A model generated the notes under the pieces. It saw only the letters and a program-made list of their open reading frames with translations. It did not search any database and was not told where the DNA came from. Made by a program: the position numbers and the translations under genes. From Rhodocollybia butyracea (taxonomy: Eukaryota; Basidiomycota; Agaricomycetes; Agaricales; Omphalotaceae), in NCBI GenBank assembly GCA_015501585.1, contig JADNRY010000145.1, positions 95,188-159,187 of the forward strand: a stretch of DNA of 64,000 nt. Reading direction: 5' to 3'. Of this stretch, positions 23,755 through 35,616 are shown piece by piece (the first letter of the stretch is position 1; the number at the start of each line of letters is the position of its first letter).

Positions 23755-25679
23755 ATTATCCAGAGTTTATCTCGAAAGGAATGCAATGAGTTTCAGAACA
23801 AGCTACACAGTCAAAACTCAAGTGTACCTCGAATGTCAAAGCAAAGCAAGGCAAGGCAAAAGGCGGGATCAGGAAGGGAATGATTTAATGAGACCCCTCT
23901 TTATATGCCAAGATCGGATTTCCGATGGATCTCATGACCATCCATTGATATCGATTTAGTGTGCACCTGTCTTCCTACAATTTACTTCCATCACGTTCTC
24001 CATTTAGCCCGGTGACTATTGGGCCGATGCCCACTCTATCTACCCCAACACCTTCAGGGCGAGTCACTTTTGCACTAGCAAAGCAAAACTATGTAGCGCG
24101 CACGGATGAAGGAAGAGGTGCAGGTGTTGAGTTTGGCTCAGCCGCAGGCACGGGCGGATTCACTGAGTGGGGTCGATATGAGCGAAAGCAGACAGATTAA
24201 TCGTCAGAATGATAGATCATCGAGTGATTCACCTCATGATCATACTAAAGTCGGTAACTAACTATATATAGCGCCCGCTTTGAGTTGATTCCCTTCGTCT
24301 CGTTCCTTGCCTCTATTACCCTTGCTGCTGTTCATCGTCCGCCATGTTTGCGACAGGTTTTGCAAAGAGCACATACAAGCTATTTTTATTCAGCATCCAC
24401 CGAATAATCCCCATAATCCTCATATCGCTTGATATCGATCAGGGCTAAGTCGTGCATCTAAACGAAACGGAAATTTTAGACAGATGTATCTCGTACTGAA
24501 CATACTACATATGTAACAATGATAGTAAGCTACGGTATGGAATGCAACGAATAGATGAGTACAAAACTAATAAACCGCTTCGCTATAACCATCGCCGAAC
24601 TGAGCCTTCCTCAAGTTCGTTTACTTTTGTCTCACCATCCTCGTTGCCACCCGATTATACGCCTGCGCCTCTCCGCAGAGAAACAAAACATCTATGCACC
24701 GTGATGCCCATCAATTCACTTGTTCCGCTTATAGCCTCCCGGACCATCTTAATCCTTCGAGAACTCATGCCTTGTACCTCCAGTAGCATCTCGTGCTCCC
24801 GTCGTTCGTCAATCGGTGTACTTGACATCCTGCGGTCACCATTTGTCCTGTTCCAATCGAAAGCAAGTAAGACGTGAGTGGCATGCGCTGGTTCATTTGC
24901 AGCAAAGGGTACCTACGGGGCATAGGAGGAGCTTGTTTCTGCTATACAGATCCGGAAAAGATCGGGGTGCGTAGTGAGCTGCACTCCCACATTGACCACG
25001 AGGAAGGGATTCAAGAGGTCTTCAGTAGTAGGAACAGAAGACAACCTACAGAAGGAAACGTGATTAGTGCTCGCCCTGCTATTTACAGTAATAGAACGAG
25101 AATGATAGAGAGTGTAGAAAACAGTGATAGCAAAAGAAAGTGAAGGAAGCACGGGACAGTGAGGAATGTAGCTGATACCAGATGTAGCAAAAGCGCAAAC
25201 GAGGAACGGAGCGCTCGACCTGAACGTGCTCGTGAACGTTTGAACCCCAACACCAGTAAACAAATGGGCCGAAAGTGAGAGAAAGAACAATAAACAAAGG
25301 AAAAAGCAAAACAAGCGAAATTAGAGCTTACTAGACTCATCGTTGCCTGCGCGTTGCACGCCTTCGAACTAGATAATTTCTCAAGGTGTACCGACTTCCG
25401 AGACTTCCCTAGGTGCTATCGAAATCGGATTCGTGATGGCAGCCACTTGTAGCTCTGGAAAAAATGGCCTAGGAGGAGCTTTGGCTCTGTGAAGGTTTGA
25501 GTGTCACGAGATTGAGGGACAAATTTGAGAGGTTTTCAGCAGTAGCAGCGGAAGGCGATCTATCGAAGGAGGCGTAGTTAGTATTTATATTCACAGCCGT
25601 AACCGTAAAACAAGAATGATAATAGCGGAAAATAGCGATAGTAAAAGAAACGAAGGAAACCCAGTGAGGAAGGAAGGAA
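23755..25679. other. 5' flank of NACHT-WD40 copy A (duplicated)
   Basis: It aligns with 53867-55760 at roughly 97-98% by eye. It holds the promoter side of the NACHT-WD40 gene. Possible minus-strand exons are visible (for example 24660-24830, MSSTPIDERREHEMLLEV) but match no family I know. Confidence 0.5.
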
Positions 25680-26213
25680 GAAAGGAAGGAAGGAAGTGAA
25701 TTACTCGGCACGGTCCAAGATCTGAACGCCGGGGCAGCCGAAGCTCCCATGGTGCGGCACAAGCACCATGGTCTTCGGGCTGACTGCCATCAGACAGGGA
25801 CGAGCTCGCAACTAGCACTAAAACTGCTGCTGTAGATCCCTGCCCAACGACAGCCACCAATTATTTACAGTACAGGCATTGTACATACTTATATACGGTG
25901 TTATGTATTTGTTACCTACAGTATGATGTTGCATTAATGATAGTGCATATATTGAGTGCGAACATAGAAGGAGGTTTGAATCATATATTCTTAAATATCC
26001 ATATTGCAATGACTGAGAAGGGAATTTGATATGGGACCAGATAGCCTACACATGCTGCTTTCTTTTTGTTTATTGTGTGTCCACTGAGTCATACGGTATT
26101 GGGGTAAGTTGCATTCTAAGAGTGCATGTTCAGCCTGAGGTGTTTCAACACTTCGCCAATAAGCTAAGCCATGGCTATCTGGTGATGAAACAGATGGAAG
26201 TTTGTAGACTGTA

Positions 26214-26490
26214 CTGTACGATTACAACCGTAAGTTCAGCCCTCTGGAGCGTTACGGGCTAAATTTGGGTCACACCCAGTTCAACGCCCAAATTTTTGCA
26301 TCACGCATTAGTTCAGGCGCTGTAGGCGCCACTAAAATTGCATATTGAAGCACAAAAATGCAGTTTAATGCGTTATGACCAGATTTTTTTTGCAGTTCAT
26401 GCCGCTGCGTTATGCGTTACAGATCTGGAATTTTACGAGTTCAGAGTGGTTGCGTTACGCGTTACTGAACTTACGGTCGTAATTGTACAG
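26214..26490. mobile_element. Mariner/Tc1-like MITE, 277 bp, TA target duplication
   Basis: The left end CTGTACGATTACAACCG and the complement of the right end, CTGTACAATTACGACCG, continue into GTAAGTTCAG, giving a 26-bp TIR with two mismatches. TA lies directly outside both ends (26212-26213 and 26491-26492). There is no coding capacity. Subterminal GCGTTACGCGTTAC motifs recur. Confidence 0.85.
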
Positions 26491-27294
26491 TAGTTCTGAA
26501 GCAGCTATGTATCGATGGCTTCAGAAATTTACTAACATCAGGAGCTTTGCCTGCTGCTAACATATTGGCAGGAGTACAGTCTAGGATGTAATATGTATTC
26601 CCAGTACTGCAGTGCAATATAAAGAATTGTTATTTGGTTTCTAAGTCGCTGTGTTGTAAAATATTAGAGAATGCCTGTTTCTGTATATTGACAGACCCCT
26701 TAACAGAGGTTTGATCGTCCCAACAGTCTACAAAAGTGACCGTTGGACTCCAGTGTCCACCAAGGTTGTCTGTCCAGTGAGTGCCTTGTTAGTGTTTAAG
26801 TATTGTGACTTCACAGCCTGAGCCGTTAGGTCCCATGTAATTGTAGTATGTGACCCTCCGGTGAGGGCACTAATCACTGATCCTATATGTACAAATACAA
26901 TTGCATAATGTATGGTTTAGGAGGGCAGATGCATCTATTTTCATCAGTAGTAGGGCATATATAAGACCATCAAGCTAAGCCTCTTACATATGCCAGGGAG
27001 ATATATAAGAAATATATTATATTCAACTGTGAAGTTCAAGAGCCAGGACAGTCAAGTTTCAGTTGAACCTTTTCTTTTGTAGTTTACTTTGAGTTTATCT
27101 TTTGACAGAGGTGACCCGTGGCTAGGGTAACTACAGTATTATAGCTTGATTATAGCAGATTGTCCCAAGAATATGAGAACCAAGATGAGAACCATTCAGT
27201 AATAAGTATTGATAGTGTATGTACAAACAAACAGTATTATAGCAGTTTGTCCTGAAAATATGAGAACTGTTCAGTAATATTGATAGTGTATCAT

Positions 27295-27448
27295 TGGGTG
27301 AGCGAAGCGAAACCCATCGATGGAGCGTGCCGCTGTGAACGAGCGCAGCCATAATGAACTGAGGTCGAACTGCTTTGACCGGCCAAAGCGAGGGTAAGCG
27401 CCCGAGCCGTCTGTTGACACACAGGACTTATATTACTTCGCTCACCCA
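27295..27448. mobile_element. Small inverted-repeat element
   Basis: It starts TGGGTGAGCGAAG and ends with the complement CTTCGCTCACCCA, and is internally GC-rich compared with its surroundings. It is about 154 bp. No clear target duplication was found. Confidence 0.55.
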
Positions 27449-28126
27449 CTCTGCATTACATGGAGCCACAGGCTCGTGATGCAAAATTCATATTATATGT
27501 ACAGACTGCCCATGCAATGATAAGTTCTTCGATACATGTTGCTGTCATCTGACTTTCAACTGCAATTTGACTGAAATCTTGGAATTTCTGATTGGTGGGA
27601 TTGCGGAAAGTTTCAGCATAAGAGTTAACGGCGTTGGTAATTTACCAAAGTATACCTAAGGGTGTCTCAGAGAACGGATGGGTTGCCAGAGGCGAACAGA
27701 TCTAGAGAGATATGTGTAGGAAGCGGCGGGCCGGAAACGAGCCATCGATAGGCACGTGAGATCTTGATTGGAAAATTTTACTTTTAGAATGAGTGGTTGT
27801 TCAACGTAGTGCTAACGGGTGAGACAGCAGCATAGCAGAACAGACAGGAGATTTCTTGGGTAGGATGGATAATCTTTCAGTATTCAACGAATACTAAGTA
27901 ATATGTAACGAGAATTTTGTATCATAATGATATAACCCGTGCAGAAACACGAGCAGAATACGCCTGTTTTACAGGACTTTTATATTTTTGGCTTTGCGCA
28001 AGGAGCTAGGCCTATTTTTGTTGCTCTCAGAGCTATGACCGTACCGTTTTCACTCGTTTTCTTCGAGGTTAACGTCGTTTAGGGTTTGGCGCTTATTTGA
28101 TGGTGGTGGTCAAGAGGGAATACATC

Positions 28127-28803
28127 ATCAATGCAAGCGTAAGATGAACATCGATGAACATTGATAACGGATGATCGATGATCAATGAATTGAAAGCGCA
28201 AGCGAGGAACGGAAGTGAGGGACTCAGACGTGGTACAATGAAAATGAGGTGAGCCGAAAATGAGAGCAAGAACGATCGAATACCAAAAAAAAGCAAAGCA
28301 AGTGGAAGTGGAACTTACTGGACTCATCGTTGTTGCCTCTTTCACACCCCATAACGAAATTTTCGCTACCTTTCTCCAGGTCCTTCCAGCGCTTCCTGCA
28401 TAAGCACCAGCCTCTGATTTGCACTGACTTTCAAGGCATCCCAAGAGGCAACAGAACACACCAGAATCGGAATCATGGTGTGACCCCGCTTGGTAATCCA
28501 CTCCGTAGCTTTGGAAGGAGTGCCAGTGTACGTTGCAAGCGTGACTGTGGTTCTCGAGATAGGCAGCGTGCGGTGTATTATCTAGCGGGCAGAAGAGGTG
28601 CTGAGCTTGTCGTCGGGAAAATTGGGTCTGTGCAACGATAGCTGAGACTTGAGAGCTTGAGCTTGAGGCCCAGTGAAAACCCGGGCATCCAGGGTCAAGC
28701 CAAATCGAGCGAGATCATTCTCACGTCTAGCTGTATCGGGCCATATCAGCCGTATCTTTTCAACCGCTAAATACTTCTTTGCTACTTCGACGTCTTTCAC
28801 CAA
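28127..28803 (-). other. Possible degenerate minus-strand exons, duplicated in copy B
   Basis: Coding-like minus-strand pieces occur: MVKDVEVAKKYL ... IRLIWPDTARRENDLARFGL (28582-28803) and HHDSDSG ... GRTWRKVAKISLW (about 28350-28490) ending at a GTAAG donor. A related HHESDF ... SRKSVHLEKL piece lies at about 25340-25460, so the exon seems to have been duplicated in tandem. No family is recognised. It is divergent from the Tnp2 gene starting at 28969. Confidence 0.3.
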
Positions 28804-28968
28804 GTCCCGACAACTTTTCCAAGCTATATCGAGCCATCTCGGGCTAAACGGGCCAGCACACGTCTAGTTAATTATGTTGAATTCAATAAACTCTTTTCAC
28901 TTGAACTTGTCGTGAATTTTGCAGCATTTTTGCTCAACTCTCGTCTACTGCATAGCTTCTAGCCTCTC

Positions 28969-31900
28969 ATGGCAAAAGGAAAAGAGAGACAATACTACTG
29001 TGACTGCCCAAGGTACTGTAAATTTGTTACACCAGTTTCAAAGACAACATACTACAAACATGCCCCATTCCGAGACGGTAGTTCAACGGCACCAGGACCT
29101 TCACGAAAGCGCCACGCAGATGATACAGGATATTTGGGTCGAGGAAAACGCTCTAAAGTAACGGAAGAACAAAGAATAGATGAGTTTCAGGTGAGTTTCT
29201 GACTAGTTTGTACCGTATTGTCACTAATTGCATTATAACTCTCTTACTTCTTAGAATCAGACTTGTAATGACAGCCCACCGCCTCGTGAAGATGAATTCC
29301 GCCAACAGACTCCAACGGATCGTGAAGACGAATTTCGTCAACAGACTCCGCCGCGTCAGGAAGATGAATTCGAGCCGCAGACTCCACTACGCCGTGAAGA
29401 TGAATTTCGTGAGCGAACTCCCGAAGACGAGTTTCGTGGACAACATCCACCACTTCATAATGAAGAACAGATGCGATGTGTCCCCGAGATACCGCCTATG
29501 CCTTTGCACGAGACTGTTGAAGATATCAGGATTGCTCAGCAGTATATCAACACCCTACGTGCTGCATCGCTCAAAAATGGTGACCTCGATGAAGCTACCC
29601 TCGATCTGCTATCCCATCCTATCCAAGAACCGTTTGTACTTGGAGAAACTGATGATAACAAGGACCTGTTCCTGTCTATGGAGCTATTCCTTGGTCTGAT
29701 CAACGGATCGCAGGATGAGTATACTGCTGCAGCTACAGCCTGTAAGCGCAGGTGTCCTGAAGTGAATCCACTGTCGTACGAGCGTGTTCGAAAGCGGGTA
29801 CTCGAGATTAGCGGTGTGCGTCCCATCGTAAACGACATGTGTCCAAACTCGTGCATGGCATACACCGGTCCTTTCGCTGAACACAATTCTTGAATAAAAT
29901 GTGGGGAATCTCGATACTGGCCTGGAACCGAGATACGACGGCAGGAGTTTCATACTCTCCCTATTGCTCCCTACATTCTACCGTGATCCGAAGACAGCAG
30001 AACTTATGGATATCTAGGGGAGCGACTCGAGAAACTTTCCGTTCAGGTTCAAGGAGGTCAGCCGATTGAGGAGTTCGATGATATCTGTTGTGGGAACAAT
30101 GTTCTGAAAGCTTTTGACGAGGGAAGATTGAAGAAAGATGATGTTGTTCTCATGATCTCGATGGATGGCGCGCAGCTGTACAAAATGAAGGGGTCGGATT
30201 GCTGGTTCTACATGTGGATTCTCGTTGGGCTTTCACCCGATCGGAGGTACAAGAAAAAGTATGCATTCCCTGGTGGTCTTATTCCAGGACCGAACGCTCC
30301 AAAAGTACATGAGTCTTTTCTGTTTACTGGTCTTCACCACGTCTCGGCATCTTCTCATATGGAATGCATATTCCAACATACTCCATTACTCGCGACTCTT
30401 CATTGTGCTCGCCACTGCTGATTACCCTGGGATGACTACGTTCACTGGCGGTGTGGGACATACAGGAAAGAACGGTTGCCGTCTTTGGTGTAAACAACCT
30501 GGTAGACACAAGCCGGGAAGCGGTTGCTACTTTCCTGTGATGTTCAAGCCAGACAACTACGCTGTTGCAGGCTGTGACTTCGAGGATATTGATCCGACAA
30601 AAGTCCACCCCATTAACTCCCAAAGGTATCTTGACGATCTCAATACTGTCCTTGCCTCCGGAATCCCACCCAGTTCAAGAAGAATCGTAAAGAGACTGGA
30701 ATATCAAAGCCTAGTATCTTCCTCGGCCTACATCCCGACACTATCCTTGGTGTTCCGGATATGTTTCCAAGTGATATCATGCATGCGATTTTGAATCTTG
30801 CTGAGGCTCTCATTCCGCTATGGCGTGGTTCGCCTGATGCATGTGATTCGAAATATGACAATGTTGATACTGAAGGGAGAAATATGGGAAACACACGGAA
30901 AGGATGTCGCCGATTCCAAACCCTACCTTCCTGACTCGTTCGGTCGCCACCGCGTAATATTGCTGAGAAGATTAACAGTGGGTATAAGTGTTGGGAGTTC
31001 TTGCTCTACCTGTTTGGTTTAGCCCCGAGTGTGAGCAAATTACCTTATTTTTCTACCTTATCTACCTTATTCGACCTTATTTCAATGTCAAATAAGGTAG
31101 TGATCGATTCCCACACTTATGACAAGTTACCGGGAAATCTCGGCTAGAACGCCACTACCTTGTAATTGAGTGACCACTTAAACGAGCTACATACCTCATT
31201 CAGATAAGTATTTGTCTACATCTACTACCTTGTACAACTTCGTTGATACAACACTGTTTGTCATCTTACTACCCACAACTTGAATGTTAGTACAGACATT
31301 TTACTTATTGTACAGTACACTGTACATAGTATATAACATGTAGGGATCCACACTGTAACTGTAGTATGTCTTGTATGTAAGTCTGTAGGCAGATACTATC
31401 AAAACTACATGTCTACCTACAAACATCCAGTGACTCTGTAGTCACAGATATACAAACATGTCAGTGAAGTGCTTACAAGTTACCATGGGTCAAATACTGA
31501 CTCCGCCCTACACCCATAACACCCAATAGCACCCTTAGTATGACCTGAAGGCTGCTGGGGTTTGGCTGAGATTAATTGAAGACTAATGAACTCTCCATGG
31601 GATGGGTGCACAGAATATTCAGGAAATTGTTGACTGAACATTGGATGAAGTACTGTATAGATGTACTGCCCCACACTTGGTCAGCAGGGAGTGCTTGTGC
31701 CTTCGACTTTTGCTTTGCTAATATCATACTTGACGTTGTCGGAACATAATCTCCGATCTAGAACTGCGAGGATTGGATTGGCTATGCCAAGCATTTCTCC
31801 ATCACTACCCTTTTGGGTTATATCTTTGAAAACAACATGGGCACAGTGTTTGATCGGTACTTCAAGATTATCTCCCTGAAAACGCTGGCTTCGCTCTTTA

Positions 31901-34333
31901 CCATGGTGAGTGGGAATATTCAAAAATTTTACCTGCAATACATGATCTCATGAAGCTGAGCTAGGTACGTACGTGCAAGTCTCACCGAATGGGCAAGTGG
32001 GGAGTGCATAAAAGTCAAGAAATTCAGCAAGGAAGAGCATCGGAAACGGTGCAAATATACTTTCTTGTATTGTCATTTGTATTGAATTTTATTTTAGGGC
32101 TCGAGCATATCCTAAACTCATGAATGAAGTCGGAAAGCATCTCATATTTCCGGCGACATTGAAAATGAGCTTTAAATGGAGGCACGTACTGGCGATACCG
32201 AGTCAGAGGCAAGTGAATCCGATTCACCAACGGATCTTTTCATGGTTCTGGTATTTCTCCAGATGCAGAGGCAGATGATTCTTGAGATGGTTGGTGAATA
32301 TACATGTCTAGATTTGTTATGTATTATATCTTAAACTTACTCTCTTTAATTCAATGATGATATTTTTGATACACAATTTGCGTTGAACTGTACCTCTTAT
32401 GCTGGACTCTGGAGCATACGTGTGGAGTAATGAGTATATCTAGGCTGGCTATGCAGTACAGATAGTAGCTGAATAGCTGTAGAGTGCACGGAGCGTACCT
32501 GACTGAAACGAGTGTACTACACCAATGGAAAGGAGAGCGGGGTCTGAGTCGCGCGGAGCGTACACTGACCGTTAGTGAGTGACAAGGCAAGAAGCCATCA
32601 CTAGTTGTCAAAGTTCAAACTCCGCTACCTTATTTATATTGAAATCAAAAGTCCGCTACCTTATAATTGATGCGCGTTATTTCTGTGCGCGCTGAGTACG
32701 TCCAAGTATGCTGAGGTGCACACCGAGGGTAGATGCGTGCATCCGAATTTCTCTAAATAACGGTCCCGTCGACCTGCATGTAGCTCAATTTAATACTAGT
32801 TTGCAAAGTGTAAGCTTAGTCGAAGTATCAGTGGGTAACAATACTTACATCAGCCTCTTGGATTATTGTTGCCAGTAGCACGATACAGAGTCCTGATTCT
32901 GAGGAGAAACTGACTTAAACTATACAGTATATGTTATAATATGTATGATATCACATGTAATGTCAGTGATACACTAGTAGACTGGTGTATAAACAGCAGG
33001 ATGTTATCATAGTCAATGTTGGCAAGTATTTGGTGTAATTGTGAGGTCTAAATATGTTTGCTTTCAAGCCAAAGTAAAATCAGGTAATAAGGTCAAATAA
33101 GGTAATTTGTTCAATAAGGTCCTTTAAGTACCTTAAAGGTAGGTTAAGGTAGTTTCAACACATAAGGTAGCTGTAAGGTAGCGGAGTTTAAATAAGGTAA
33201 GGTAAATTGTCACCCACCGTTTAGCCCCTGGTTTATTATATGGAATTCTTCCTCTCAAGTACTGGAAATCTTTTTGCAAGCTGTGCGCTGGAGTTCGGCT
33301 TCTTTACCAACACAAAATCACCCGCTCCCAGCTAATCACCATGCATACGCTACTACTTCAATTCACAGCAGAGTTCGAGCATATGTATGTGCAACGTAAG
33401 TCCACTCGCCTTGACTTTGTCACACAGGCCATACACAACCTGCGACACTCAGCTCCTGAAGTGATGCATGTTGGTCTCGGCATCTGCTACTCCCAGTGGA
33501 CTATGGAGCGCATGATTGGAATTCTCAAAGATAAATTACATCTTCACTCGAATCCTTACGCAAATCTTTCACGCGCATCAGCTACTCAGGCTCAGACCAA
33601 TGCCTTGAAGGCTCTTATTCCTGAGTTGGACTTCGGACGTTCCGAAGAGGGTAAAGTTCCCCATGGTGGAGTTGATATTCATGATGGTTATGCTCTTCTC
33701 CGAGCAAGGGACAAGATCTCAAGAGACATGACAGACATTGAGAAAGCAGCACTGGATAAGTACATCCATGACAACTTTGAAGCTGATATAGTTCCGGATG
33801 GATGGCAAGTACCACGAGTTGTTTGATGGGCCTGACTACGACTGCCAACAGGGCAGATAGCTTGCTCAGCTTGGAAAGAGAAGATTAGGGATCCGGCAAA
33901 CGTGCGGAAGGCACGAAATGTCAAGGTATGTTAAAGTTATGCATACTTACCATTTGATTTCTCAGTCTTATTATGGTGCAGGTGGTACCTAACGGAAATC
34001 TTGGGTTCACCAAAGTGCAATTCTATTTCATTCTCCCTGTTAGCCAAACTGAAGATCGTTACCTCGCAATGGTACGTGCAAGGTAAACCAGATCTAGAGC
34101 TACTTCTTCAGTCTTCTAATGCATTGTGGTCATGCACACATGGCACGGAGGAATGTATGGCTGTCGTCAATGTTAAAGATAATCAGTCCGTGGTAGCAAT
34201 GGTCCCACATTCGACAGCAATTCTTGGCGATGAATGGAAGGATCAAGTTTTTGTAGTAGAAGCACCTGGGCTGGATGTCGCAGAGATGGGCGGTTTCTTT
34301 GAGGAGGAGGATCCTGACGATCTTGAAGACTAG
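28969..34333 (+). pseudogene. Tnp2-type (CACTA/EnSpm) transposase, copy A, with nested insertion
   Basis: Seen: exon 1 (28969-29189) has a Cys-rich start (QYYCDCPRYCKF, CxC...C with downstream His). After an intron, tandem REDEFRQQTP-like repeats follow, then TLPIAPYILP, VLMISMDGAQLYKMKGSDCW (first catalytic Asp region), YAFPGGLIPGPNAPK, TADYPGM, GHTGKNGCRLWCKQPGRHKP, DMFPSDIMH, GSPDACDSKYDNVDTEGR, WTMERMIG, SNPYANLS and a C-terminal LDVAEMGGFFEEEDPDD. Known: this is the order of basidiomycete Tnp2 transposases. Breaks: TGA at 29891 and 29984, frame changes near 30350, 30660 and 30940, a 2.2-kb element at 31027-33218, and TGA at 33824 and 33833 in a VPRVV.WA.LRLPTGQ context. It is not functional as read. 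Confidence 0.85.
31027..33218. mobile_element. MULE-like non-autonomous element in Tnp2 copy A, 10-bp target duplication
   Basis: GTTTAGCCCC flanks both sides (31017-31026 and 33219-33228). Removal with one copy restores the transposase reading LFGLAPGLLYGILP. The ends are imperfect inverted repeats (GAGTGTGAGCAAATTACC and complement of GGTAAATTGTCACCCACC). Both ends and the inside are rich in TACCTTAT-type subterminal repeats. No transposase frame is found. A minus-strand piece at 31681-31938 (SDNVKYDISKAKVEG) may be captured host sequence. Confidence 0.85.
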
Positions 34334-34458
34334 CATAAATATATAGATGTGCATATATTTACTTTTGACCGAAAACAAAATCGATTAAAGTGCCAAGTAG
34401 AATAAGCGCCCAGGCGCCTAACTGTCGTTTTCACTCCGTTCTTTTGTCCCGAACCACC

Positions 34459-35616
34459 ATGCCCACTGTACCAAGATCCTCACCTATGTCTTCTGGCTAT
34501 TATTCTGGATACTCTTCTGGCCCAGATAGCCCAGAACTTCATCATTCAGCTAAAGAGTCTTCTTCCGACTTTTTCAGTGTAAGTTTTTTCTTGCTTTAGT
34601 TGTTAAAAGTATTCATCTATGCGCTCTAGTCTCCACTCTTGGATCGTTCAAAGAATACTGCCTCTCGAGAAAACCGAGTTCACCGTAATACAGGGCCTGC
34701 CAACTTACAAGAGGATTTTTATCAGCTAAAACACAAACACAAGATACTCCAAGATAGTCATAGCGAGTGTCTTATAGCGCTTAAGATATTCAAGTATGTG
34801 CTTGAGTTTCCTTCATGTTGCATATTTCACTAAAGACTATACAGGGAAAACTACGAGAAATGGCTCCAGTCTATCAGGGAATCACCTGCACATACTCCAA
34901 ATCCGACGACAGCTCTGCTTCATGTACCTTCATTCAACTGTACAGATTTCCCTGCTACAATCTTGTGGACGCTGGCAGACTACGAGAAAGCAAAATCGGA
35001 ACGTGGTAACAAAGGAAAAGGTCTCAACTCATATGATGACAAACTCTCTTCGAGCTCAGGGCTCTGGTTTTTACAGGATCAATTTGCCAACTACCTGGGT
35101 GACAAAGTAATCAACTCCATCCGTGTAGACAGCAAGGCCGTATGGCAATGTCTAAAGAAGAAATCAAACGGGACACTTGCTGCGAGGTACACTGACATGG
35201 ACATTGACTCTATCATTGAATTCAACCACTACTTGTGCCATTTATATCCTTTCCTTGCGCTCTGCAATAATTACTGGAAGACCCGCCAAATTTGGATCAT
35301 CGATTATGGGTCGTGGTACAAGAAATGAGAGAAGAAGGAACTCGAAGAGAAGGTGAAGCAAGAAGGGTTTGTAGAACAGGGCACGCAACGACACAATGTC
35401 AATCACAAGCCTCTCCCACCATCTTTAGTCCCGAAAAAGTGTCATGCATTCAAGCTTTCTGATGATAGTGTGGCAAAGAAGCTCAAGGATGGTCCAGCCA
35501 AATTTGTACCATCCAAACCTATCTCTTCCTTGTTGGCCATCGCTCCCGCTACCTCTATCTCGTCTGCTATAGATTCTGCGTCAATCGAACATCCACCAAT
35601 GGCCACGTTCACCTAA
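34459..35616 (+). pseudogene. Accessory gene of the Tnp2 element, copy A, one in-frame TGA
   Basis: Seen: ATG at 34459 opens MPTVPRSSPMSSGYYSGYSS. GT-AG introns at about 34580-34629 and 34793-34850 lead to ENYEKWLQSIRESPAHTP, FPATILWTLADYEKAKSERG, LGDKVINSIRVDSKAVWQ and a TGA at 35326-35328. The same frame then continues EKKELEEKVKQEGF to a TAA at 35614-35616. The Ser/Tyr-rich start and charged helical body do not match a family I can name. It lies directly downstream of the transposase on the same strand in both copies with almost no differences, so it is probably a second protein of the element, comparable in position to TnpA-type partners (inference). Confidence 0.5.

Larger units (their letters stand above)
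25680..28126. other. About 2.45 kb present only in copy A of the duplication
   Basis: In copy B the flanks meet near 55762, so this is either an insertion in A or a deletion in B. It begins with a GGAAGGAAGG run (25670-25695), holds a mariner-like MITE (26214-26490) and a small inverted-repeat element (27295-27448). I see no gene. Confidence 0.6.
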
